A DNA stretch of 15,338 bases, taken from GW2011-AR1 sp964384965. Its GTDB lineage: Archaea > Nanobdellota > Nanobdellia > Pacearchaeales > GW2011-AR1. The stretch is from contig CAYLLR010000018.1 of the NCBI GenBank assembly GCA_964384965.1, positions 1-15,338 on the forward strand, written 5' to 3'. Shown piece after piece: positions 1 through 6,027 of the stretch (its first letter is position 1; each line of letters begins with the position of its first letter). A program made the position numbers and the translations under genes. Below the pieces are notes generated by a model. The model did not search any database. It saw only the letters and a program-made list of their open reading frames with translations, and had not been told where the DNA came from.

Positions 1-224
1 GGGCCTGTAGTCCAAGGTGGAATGTGAAATTCCTCCAAAGTCCAACAGGCAAATTCCAAAAAGGGCCTGTAGTCCAAGGTGGAATGTGAAATTCCTCCAA
101 AGTCCAACAGGCAAATTNNNNNNNNNNNNNNNNNNNNNNNNNNNNNNNNNNNNNNNNNNNNNNNNNNNNNNNNNNNNNNNNNNNNNNNNNNNNNNNNNNN
201 NNNNNNNNNNNNNNNNNCCAAAAA
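1..224. repeat. 62-bp tandem repeat, two visible units, interrupted by an assembly gap
   Basis: Unit 1 is 1-62. Unit 2 starts at 63 and runs to the gap at 117, and its last seven bases (ccaaaaa) reappear at 218-224, so the flanks of the gap are exactly in phase. Each unit opens with gggcctgtagtcca, identical to the first 14 nt of the tRNA-Ala gene that follows at 225. Within a unit, GCCTGT (unit positions 3-8) pairs with ACAGGC (45-50), and inside that GG-T-GGAAT (16-23) pairs with ATTCC-T-CC (29-36), giving a nested hairpin. It is not a CRISPR array, because there are no unique spacers. It may be a real spacer repeat or an assembly artefact. Confidence 0.75.
118..217. other. assembly gap (100 N)
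   Basis: This is a run of exactly 100 N, the usual placeholder for a gap of unknown size. The flanking sequence is in phase with the 62-bp repeat, so the real gap could be zero or any whole number of repeat units. Confidence 0.95.
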
Positions 225-295
225 GGGCCTGTAGTCCAGTGGTAGAATACTTCCCTTGCACGGAAGAGACCCGAGTTCAATTCTCGGCGGGTCCA
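225..295 (+). tRNA. tRNA-Ala (anticodon UGC)
   Basis: The 71-nt sequence folds as a cloverleaf. The acceptor stem is GGGCCTG/CGGGTCC with discriminator A. The anticodon stem is CTTCC/GGAAG around loop CTTGCAC (anticodon TGC at 258-260), and the T arm is CCGAG-TTCAATT-CTCGG. The D stem has one C-A mismatch. The third acceptor pair is G3:U70, the classical alanine identity element. CCA is not encoded. A tRNA-Ala directly upstream of 23S rRNA is the common archaeal 16S-tRNA-Ala-23S order, so a 16S gene probably lies to the left of the window or in the gap. Confidence 0.95.
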
Positions 296-299
296 TTGG

Positions 300-318
300 A
301 TTAATGAGATTCGTTAAT
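300..318 (+). other. hairpin just downstream of tRNA-Ala
   Basis: ATTAATGA (300-307) pairs with TCGTTAAT (311-318) over a 3-nt loop, with one G-T pair, four bases after the tRNA end. No T-run follows, so it is not a terminator. A role in processing the rRNA operon transcript is possible but unproven. Confidence 0.4.
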
Positions 319-341
319 AAATAAAAAAATGGAAGAAGAAA

Positions 342-701
342 ATGACCTTAAGAATATTAGAGATACTCACCTTGGAAGGAACCCAAATTGGTCATCTAAA
401 ATTGAATGAGACCAATGGGATGAGGTTGCAAAAAGCAAGGGTAAGATACCCTTATAATAAGTGGTTAGCAAACATGGGATTGTTAACCGAAGGAAAAGAT
501 TATTCACATCTTAGATTTGAAGAATATATTTCAAATTTAGAAGAATGCTTAAAGAAATTTTCAAAAAATAAAATATTAGTGAAAGAAAAAAAATTAAATC
601 CAAAAATAGAAAAACTCTTATTAGAGTTTTATGAACAAAACAAATCATATTCAACAAATGTTGAAAGTGGTTCGATAGACAAATATCGGATCATTATTTA
701 G
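342..701 (+). CDS. doubtful 119-residue ORF in the tRNA-Ala/23S spacer, possibly the 3' part of a frameshifted gene
   Basis: I do not recognise this protein. It is lysine-rich, with a predicted helical, charged C-terminal half (about residues 60-105), and has no membrane segment or motif I can name. A protein gene inside an rRNA spacer would be unusual. A second ATG at 329 opens another frame (MEEENDLKNIRDTHLG...) that stops at TGA 407-409. Read past that stop, the other frame gives a plausible continuation up to about 455, where it could join this frame (GKIP then NKWLANMGLL). So the locus could be a decayed gene with a premature stop and a one-base shift. Alternatively, the 342 ORF may be chance, or real and short. 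It ends 48 nt before the pre-23S processing stem. Confidence 0.35.
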   Translation: MTLRILEILTLEGTQIGHLKLNETNGMRLQKARVRYPYNKWLANMGLLTEGKDYSHLRFEEYISNLEECLKKFSKNKILVKEKKLNPKIEKLLLEFYEQNKSYSTNVESGSIDKYRIII

Positions 702-711
702 AACAAGGAGT

Positions 712-727
712 CAAACTTAACAGTTTG
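712..727 (+). other. small hairpin upstream of the 23S processing stem
   Basis: CAAACT (712-717) pairs with AGTTTG (722-727) over a TAAC loop, between the spacer ORF and the long processing stem. Its function is unknown. Confidence 0.35.
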
Positions 728-748
728 TTCCAAACTTCATGTTCAATG

Positions 749-788
749 AGATAAGTAATGGAGAAGCAACACATTAGGCATAAGAAAA
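749..788 (+). other. 5' strand of the pre-23S rRNA processing stem
   Basis: Bases 749-767 are perfectly complementary to 4405-4423 (19 bp). After an asymmetric internal loop, TTAG (774-777) can pair with CTAA (4401-4404), and 779-788 pairs with 4390-4399. The stem closes off the whole 23S gene including its intron. A short helix flanked by bulges is the sort of site cut by the archaeal splicing endonuclease in pre-rRNA. The bulges here are not the canonical 3+3 form, so the cut position is inference. Confidence 0.85.
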
Positions 789-2830
789 TTACATTCGCGT
801 TAAGCGAATACTACTAATGATTTATGCTGTTAGACGGATAGCTTGGTTTTAGTTTCGATGAAAGACGTGGCAAGCTGCGAAAAGCTTGGGGGAATCGCAC
901 GCAGATTTTGATCCCAAGATTTCTGAATCACCCCGAGAGGGGAGAGAACGCCGGGAATTGAAACATCTTAGTACCGGTAGGAAAAGAAAACAATATGTGA
1001 TATCCTTATTAGCAGAGAGCGAAAAGGATACAGGGCAAGCTGAATCTTCTTTTGAAAAAAAGATAGAGATGTGGTGGAGATAAATTTCTAAGTTATCGAT
1101 TCAAACTTTGCTGGAATGCAAGATCTTAGAGGGTGATAATCCCGTAGAAGAAGGTAATATGAAATTCTCTAAAAGAGTAGGGCTCCTTGAATTAGGGGTC
1201 TGAATATGGCACGATTAAGTGCTAACCCTAAATAAAACTAAAGTCCGATAGTGCACTAGTACCGCGAGGGAAAGCTGAAAAGTACTCTTAACAGAGGGTT
1301 AAAAGACTTGAAATCTAACAGTTACAGTTGGTTACTGCTCTTACCCACTTCGGTGGAAAGGGTTGTAACGTACGTTTTGAAAAACGGGCCAGGGAGTTTA
1401 TTTTTGTGGCGAGGCTAAGCAATTTTATTGCGTAACCGAAGCGAAAGCAAGTATGAAAATGCGATTTAGTCACTGGAATAAGACCTGAAGCCAGATGATC
1501 TATATATGAGCAGGCTGAAGTCTTCCGAAAGGAGGATGGAGGGCCGAACCGGTGTTATGGACATGTACTCGAAAGACTTGTGTATAGGGGTGAAAAGCCT
1601 ATCTAATCTGGCAATGGCTGGTTCCTACTGAAATATGCCTCCGTATAGTCTTGTCGTGTTTGTTAACGGCGTATAGTACGGATAAATCTTGCAGGGGTAA
1701 ATACTTACGGAGATTTTTCCAACTCAGAATCTGTTAACTGCATAAGACAGGAAACAGTGTCAGTATGTAAGATACTGTCACGAGACCCAAACAAGGGAGA
1801 CCAAAGTTAAGGTCCCAAAATTCATGCTAAGTGTATCAAAAGGTGTTTTGAACCTAAGACACTGGGGATGTAAGCCCAGAAGCAGCTATCATTTAAAGAA
1901 AGCGTAACAGCTCACCCATTGAGGTTCAGAGCCCTGAAAATGGACGGGGCTAAGCATGATACCGATACTTTGGAGGCGTTCTAGTATTGAACGTTCTGGT
2001 AAGTAGGCGTCGTTTCTGCGCAGAAGATTTTTCGAGAGAAAGGTTGGAGCGGGAACGAATGAGAATCCTGGTAATAGTAGGATGTGATTTTCTTGAGAAT
2101 AGAAAACGTCGAAAGAGCAAGGTTTCCTTGGCAATATATGTTAGCCAAGGGTTAGTCAGGACCTAAGTTGTACCTTAACTGAGTACGACGATGGATGACA
2201 GGTTAATATTCCTGTACTAATTGATTCTTATATAATGTATTATGCTTCCGGATAAGCGAGTGCTCGAAAGAGTATTTCAATAAAGAAATTGCAAGAGGGT
2301 AATCCTAAGACTGCAATGAATTTATGGATTCGTCGCTGACTCCAGGAGCCAGTGAAAAAGATACATTCTTGAATTAATTAACTGTACCCACAACCGACAC
2401 TGGTGCTCAGGCTTAGAAGGCCAAGACGTGTAGGATAAAACTAATCAAGGGAATTCGGCAAGTTAGTCCTGTAGCTTCGGCTGAAGGGATGTCTATTTTT
2501 GTGTTTTTCAGAAATGTAAATGCATTAATAGATCTAAGTAACAAGGACGGCCCGACTGTTTACCAAAAACGTAGCCACGTGCTAATCCGAAAGGACTTGT
2601 ATACGTGGTGAGACCTGCCCAGTGGTGGTGTCTAAAACTCTCTTACAAGGGAGCTAAGGTCCATCAAACGGCGGGGGTAACTATGACCCTCAACATACAG
2701 GGGGTCGATAAATTTGGCTGTATGCGGGAAACTCCTGTAAAGCATTTAGTACTCGTCAACAATTCATTTTGTCGTCAGTAAAAATCTAAATGATAGGGAC
2801 AATCCGCAGGAAACTAAAGGTTTAAATATT

Positions 2831-2850
2831 TGACCTTCTATTAAAGGTCA
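2831..2850 (+). promoter_or_regulatory. hairpin covering the endonuclease start codon
   Basis: TGACCTT (2831-2837) pairs with AAGGTCA (2844-2850) over a 6-nt loop. The last paired base is the A of the ATG. No Shine-Dalgarno sequence precedes the start. The stem could be a P6 extension of the ribozyme, could limit translation, or could do both. Confidence 0.5.
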
Positions 2851-3353
2851 TGAATAAAGAACAATTTATATATTATCTAACTGGATTTATGGATGGAGAG
2901 AGTTGTTTTTGTATCGCTCTTAAAAATCAGAAAACTGCAAAAGTAAGATGGGTTCTTGATCCCGTATTTCATGTAACACAGCATTCAAATAATAAGGAAA
3001 TTTTATACAATCTTCAAAAATTATTTGGATGTGGGATTGTTATAAAAAAGTATGGGCAACCCAATACAATGCAATTTATTGTCCAAAGTAGAAAAGAAAT
3101 AATAAATAATGTAATTCCTTTCTTCAAAAAATACAAATTAATAACCAAATTCAAAGATTTTCAAATTTTTGCAGAAGTTGTTGAAGCATTAGATCAACAT
3201 AAACACAAAGAGAAAAAAGAATTTATTAAATTATTAAAAAAAGTATTTACTATGAATGGGGGAGGAAAACAAAGAAGATATAAACTTCCAGATGTTCTAA
3301 AAACCTTGGGATCCTCAGAGACTATACGCCAAACATCTATGAATAATAGATGA
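2850..3353 (+). CDS. LAGLIDADG homing endonuclease, single-motif, I-CreI/I-CeuI type
   Basis: This 167-residue protein is encoded within the group I intron. It has one LAGLIDADG helix near the N terminus (LTGFMDGESCF, residues 10-20). The acidic residue at the metal-binding position is Glu17, where I-CreI has Asp. The rest follows the I-CreI layout: a beta-rich middle with FHVTQ (about 40-44), NVIPFFKKYKL (about 87-97), and a C-terminal SSETIR segment. Single-motif members act as homodimers that cut an intronless copy of the host gene and so spread the intron. The expected target is the intact 23S sequence around the joined exons. The frame is intact. Its last codons run through ribozyme elements R, P3' and P8, and the stop codon (3351-3353) overlaps P8. 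Confidence 0.9.
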   Translation: MNKEQFIYYLTGFMDGESCFCIALKNQKTAKVRWVLDPVFHVTQHSNNKEILYNLQKLFGCGIVIKKYGQPNTMQFIVQSRKEIINNVIPFFKKYKLITKFKDFQIFAEVVEALDQHKHKEKKEFIKLLKKVFTMNGGGKQRRYKLPDVLKTLGSSETIRQTSMNNR

Positions 3354-4389
3354 TGATATAGTCCGATCTATATGGAGACATATAGAGATTCACTCGCGTG
3401 AATCCGCCTTAATTCTTTTAAGGTCATTAAAGTAACAGAACTGCTTAAGGTAGCGTAATACCTTGTCGTATGAATTGCGACTTGCATGAATGGTTTAACG
3501 AGGTTGTCACTGTCCCTGGTTAGAATCCTCTGAAAATATTTTTCCGGTGCAAAGACCGGAGACGCCTAGTGGGAAGCTAAGACCTTGTGGAACTTTACTG
3601 CAACTTGTTGTTGTGATTTTGTCAGAAATGCATAGCATAGGTAGGAGCGTCGAAGTCGTCATTTCGGTGGCGATGGAGCAATCTTGTAATACTACCCATT
3701 TTTCTCAGAATTGCTTACCCTTTATGGGGACAGCAGCAGGCGGGCAGTTTGACTGGGGCGGTGCCCTGCCGAAAAGATATCGGTAGGACCCAAAGACAGA
3801 CTCATCCAGCTTGGAAATCTGGAGTTGAGTGCGAGGGCAAAAGTCTGTCTAACTGTATTTTGAAAAGCAAGAAATGCAGAGACGAAAGTCGGGCCTAGTG
3901 AACCCACGTGCATTTTTAATAGATGCCGTGTCTGATAGAAAAGTTACCCCAAGGATAATAAGCTGGTCGCTCCCGATAGTCCGTATTGACGGAGCGGTTT
4001 GGTATTTCGCTGTCGGCTCTCCCTATCCTGGCCATGCACATGGGGCCAAGGGTGTCGGAGTTCACGCATTAAAAGGGATCGTTAGCTGGGTTAAGAACGT
4101 CGCGAGACAGTTTGTATGATATCTACTAGGTGTGTTGTTGTCTGAGTGGAACAAGTTTCTAGTACGAGAGGAACGGAACTTGGATGCCTCTGGTGAGCGG
4201 TTGTCAAATGGCAGGCCGCATAGCTACGCATTATATGGATAAGAGCTGAATGCATCTAAGCTCGAAGCCACCCGCAAAACGAGACAACTAAGGCCGTTAT
4301 AGAAGATAACGTTGATAGAACTCTTGTGTAAGATTCGAGGTTCGCCGAGAATTTCAGCATAGAGTTACTAAAAGCCTCAAATTAGTATT

Positions 4390-4423
4390 TTTTCTTATGA
4401 CTAAGCTTCTCCATTACTTATCT
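4390..4423 (+). other. 3' strand of the pre-23S rRNA processing stem
   Basis: 4405-4423 pairs with 749-767, 4401-4404 with 774-777, and 4390-4399 with 779-788. It begins immediately after the mature 23S terminal helix. Confidence 0.85.
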
Positions 4424-4438
4424 TTTTGTTTTTTATAT
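4422..4438 (+). terminator. T-rich transcription terminator after 23S
   Basis: T-runs (ctttttgttttttat) follow directly after the processing stem. Archaeal RNA polymerase terminates at oligo-T stretches without needing a hairpin. Confidence 0.55.
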
Positions 4439-4500
4439 CAATCCTCTAAACTTTTCCCCTAAAAATATTATTGTCATTTATAAGAGGTAACAAATAGAAA

Positions 4501-4511
4501 GATTTAAATAG
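4501..4511 (+). promoter_or_regulatory. TATA-like element upstream of the putative lipoprotein gene
   Basis: GATTTAAATAG fits an archaeal TATA box. It would start transcription near 4527-4530, giving an untranslated leader of about 50 nt that contains the GGAG ribosome-binding site at 4565-4568. Confidence 0.4.
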
Positions 4512-4579
4512 TTTAATTTCTTAAAAAAACCGTCCAATCAACCACACTTTAGAGAGTGATGAAAGGAGATAAAACAAAG

Positions 4580-4852
4580 ATGAAAAAATTAATGGGTTTG
4601 CTGTTAACTGGAGCATTAGCTCTTAGATTAAATAGCTGTAGCCCAAAACTCGAAAAGATAGGATATGAAGTTAGTTTTACAAAGGATAATGGAATTGAAT
4701 ATATTTTTGAGGATCTTAACAAAGATTCTCTCTTTGAATATGTGACAGTTAAAAAACCAAATGAACAAGAGATTAAGTATACCAGAGCTTTGCTTGATAG
4801 TACGTTAGTTAAAAAATTAAACAAAGTCTACAAAACAATCTTAGAAAATTAA
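4580..4852 (+). CDS. small putative secreted lipoprotein, function unknown
   Basis: The protein has 90 residues from ATG 4580. This start is preferred over GTG 4556 and ATG 4559 because GGAG (4565-4568) lies 11 nt upstream and the protein then begins with a normal signal peptide. That peptide is a lysine-rich N end, a hydrophobic core (residues 4-15), then LNSC, an acceptable lipobox with Cys at about residue 20. The mature part is short, charged and lysine/glutamate-rich, with IEYIFEDLNKDSLFEYVTVK resembling repeated EF-hand-like or FG-GAP-like segments in secreted proteins, which is a loose resemblance only. It stands alone between 23S rRNA and the convergent heat-shock gene. The antisense ORF over it is chance. 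Confidence 0.65.
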   Translation: MKKLMGLLLTGALALRLNSCSPKLEKIGYEVSFTKDNGIEYIFEDLNKDSLFEYVTVKKPNEQEIKYTRALLDSTLVKKLNKVYKTILEN

Positions 4853-5030
4853 TTTAATTTTTATTTTTTACATTTTATAATTTTTAGAATAATTTCATTT
4901 AAATTCTTGGATAAATTTAAAACAAATTAAATTGTCAATTAAATTATTCATAACCATAGAAAATTGTGAATGGAATTAGAAAATACAAAAAAATTAAATA
5001 AAGATTTGTTTGATAAGAGTTTCTTGAAAC

Positions 5031-5429
5031 TTAATCGATTTTGATTTCCTTTTCAAGGCCTTTCTCTTTTGTTTTCTTCTTTTGGAAAGTTATTGAAAGA
5101 ACCCCATTTTCATATTTTGCTTTTGGCTTCTCTTCCAGATTTAAATAATTCGGGAGCGAATATTTCCCCGAAAAAGTTCGTTCTTCCAAATTTTCCTTAT
5201 CATTTGATTCTCTTTTTGCAGAAATTTCCAAAAATCCTTCCCCAAACTTCAAATTTATTTCCTTCTTTTTAAAACCGGGAATATCTGTTTCGATTAAATA
5301 CTCTCCTTCTTTTTCCCTGACCGAAGGAAAATAATTCCCTTTTAAAAATTTCCCGAAGGATGGAAAACCCCCATCAAAAAAATCCTCAAACGACTGAAAA
5401 CCAAAATAGGGTGTTAAGTATTTAGCCAT
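5031..5429 (-). CDS. hsp20: small heat-shock protein (Hsp20/alpha-crystallin family)
   Basis: The protein is a 132-residue ATP-independent holdase chaperone that binds unfolding cytosolic proteins and normally forms large oligomers. The alpha-crystallin domain covers about residues 36-120. It contains the signature YLIETDIPGF (44-53), typical of sHSP strands near the start of the domain, and the conserved NGVLSI motif (108-113). The C terminus ends EIKID, providing the I-x-I motif (Ile129, Ile131) that docks into a neighbouring subunit. The N-terminal arm is short and aromatic (FQSFEDFFDGGFPSFGKF). The start is supported by a Shine-Dalgarno sequence 9 nt upstream. It is divergent from the three-gene operon at 5548. 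Confidence 0.93.
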   Translation of the reverse strand: MAKYLTPYFGFQSFEDFFDGGFPSFGKFLKGNYFPSVREKEGEYLIETDIPGFKKKEINLKFGEGFLEISAKRESNDKENLEERTFSGKYSLPNYLNLEEKPKAKYENGVLSITFQKKKTKEKGLEKEIKID

Positions 5430-5438
5430 TTTAAATTA

Positions 5439-5443
5439 CCCCC
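5439..5443 (-). promoter_or_regulatory. Shine-Dalgarno sequence of the Hsp20 gene
   Basis: On the minus strand the sequence reads AAAAGGGGGTAATTTAAA then ATG. GGGGGT can pair with the 16S anti-SD ACCUCC through one G-U pair. This is one of the few genes here with a clear leader and SD. Most others look leaderless. Confidence 0.6.
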
Positions 5444-5519
5444 TTTTAATTTTGTGATTTTTTAAAGTATTTGAAATTAATAAATTTTTCTATAATTATT
5501 AGTTGGGGTATAATAATCC

Positions 5520-5527
5520 TTAAAAAG
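5520..5527 (+). promoter_or_regulatory. TATA element of the 5548-6378 operon
   Basis: TTAAAAAG is centred about 25 nt before ATG 5548, the spacing expected for a leaderless transcript. A second candidate, GGTATAATAA, lies at 5507-5516. Confidence 0.5.
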
Positions 5528-5547
5528 AAAGTTTTATTTTGTTTTTT

Positions 5548-5802
5548 ATGGGTATTGATAGACATTATAAAATAACAAAGAAGATTGGTTCAGAAAAGAT
5601 TGTTGCAATAATCAAAACGAGTGATAGTAAACTTGAAATTATTTCGAGAAATGAAGAGATATCCCTTGGAAAATTGGGAATTTCCTTAAGCGGAAACAAT
5701 TATCTTCAATTAAAAAATACAAATTATGATTTTAGAGAAATCAGTAGAGAAAAAACTTTAAAAATCTTGGCCAAATATAATGGAAGGTGTTGGATTGAAT
5801 GA
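5548..5802 (+). CDS. uncharacterised 84-residue protein, first gene of a three-gene operon
   Basis: I do not recognise this family. ATG 5548 is chosen because a TATA element sits 25 nt upstream. The TTG at 5539 in frame is unlikely. The protein is basic and looks like a mixed beta/alpha fold (alternating hydrophobics in KIVAIIKTSDSKLEIISR and the LGISLSG region), then a short C-terminal helix, ending CWIE. It has no signal peptide or membrane segment. Its stop codon overlaps the next start as ATGA (5799-5802), so the two proteins are probably made together by coupled translation. Confidence 0.7.
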   Translation: MGIDRHYKITKKIGSEKIVAIIKTSDSKLEIISRNEEISLGKLGISLSGNNYLQLKNTNYDFREISREKTLKILAKYNGRCWIE

Positions 5803-6026
5803 AAAATAAATATCAAGCAATAGTGATAAAATATGATGGAAATCTGAAGGAAAACGAACCGGATGTTTTTATGGTCGGAAAACAGAAATATCTCTTAGCA
5901 TTGGTTGGTTTAAATATTAAAAATGAACCTTTGGTTTATGAGGCATCTAAAACACTTGCATCCAAATTGATTGAAAAGGAGCAAGTTGAAAAGGATAAAC
6001 CTTTCACAATAACAATTAAACAATAA
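5799..6026 (+). CDS. uncharacterised 75-residue protein, second gene of the operon
   Basis: I do not recognise this family. The start overlaps the previous stop by four bases. The sequence suggests a small beta-alpha protein: strand YQAIVIKYDG, a loop, strand/helix KYLLALVGLNI, then a helix around EASKTLASKLIEKEQVEK and a final strand PFTITIKQ. It is soluble and highly charged, with no cysteines and so no metal site. The next gene begins one base after its stop codon (6024-6026), again consistent with translational coupling. Confidence 0.7.
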   Translation: MKNKYQAIVIKYDGNLKENEPDVFMVGKQKYLLALVGLNIKNEPLVYEASKTLASKLIEKEQVEKDKPFTITIKQ

Positions 6027-6027
6027 A

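Larger units (their letters stand above)
2691..3443 (+). mobile_element. group I self-splicing intron in 23S rRNA (E. coli site 1923)
   Basis: P1 pairs the exon end GACCCU (2685-2690) with the guide 2701-2706, leaving the diagnostic U2690-G2701 wobble at the 5' splice site. P3 is TTTGGC (2713-2718) with GCCAAA (3328-3333). P4 is 2723-2728 with 2803-2808 (conserved elements P and Q, ending tccgcagg). P7 joins element R (agactata, 3319-3326) with element S (tatagtcc, 3357-3364). P8 is 3334-3352. P9 is CTATATG/CATATAG capped by a GAGA tetraloop (3368-3385). Further hairpins lie at 3388-3403 and 3406-3422. The last intron base is G3443, as required. The intron is 753 nt, most of it an endonuclease gene inserted between Q and R (the P6 loop region). 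It is not the bulge-helix-bulge type of archaeal intron. Confidence 0.9.
811..4388 (+). rRNA. 23S ribosomal RNA, interrupted by a group I intron
   Basis: Conserved blocks appear in the right order: gatgaaagacgtggcaagct (857 on), helix 69 gggggtaactatgaccct (2673-2690), the P-loop gactggggcgg (about 3750), the peptidyl transferase region (3945-4015), and the sarcin-ricin loop agtacgagaggaacgg (4161-4176). The ends are placed by the terminal helix TACTAAT (812-818) with ATTAGTA (4381-4387), just inside the processing stem. Exons are 811-2690 and 3444-4388, about 2825 nt once spliced, near the archaeal norm. The joined exons read gaccct-cttaaggtagcg, matching the universal sequence. Several peptidyl transferase positions deviate from consensus (see findings). 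ORFs of 60-80 codons inside the gene in either strand are chance. No 5S gene is seen downstream. Confidence 0.96.

Noticed and set aside
1..224. CRISPR array
   Set aside because: The units are contiguous 62-bp copies without unique spacers, and there are no cas genes.
17..304. ORF across the repeat, the N gap and tRNA-Ala
   Set aside because: It includes the N run and the tRNA gene, so it is not coding.
2691..3443. Bulge-helix-bulge archaeal intron
   Set aside because: The exon-intron junctions do not form that motif, whereas the P1, P3, P4, P7 and P9 elements of a group I ribozyme do form.
886..4119. ORFs at 886-1083, 1889-2134, 3547-3786, 3722-3913 and 3874-4119
   Set aside because: They lie inside conserved 23S rRNA exons, and their sequence is explained by the RNA.
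4424..4555. 5S rRNA or tRNA gene downstream of 23S
   Set aside because: No cloverleaf or 5S-like sequence is visible in this AT-rich stretch.
4970..5044. 24-codon ORF before the heat-shock gene 3' end
   Set aside because: It is too short, overlaps the heat-shock gene and has no promoter or ribosome-binding signal.
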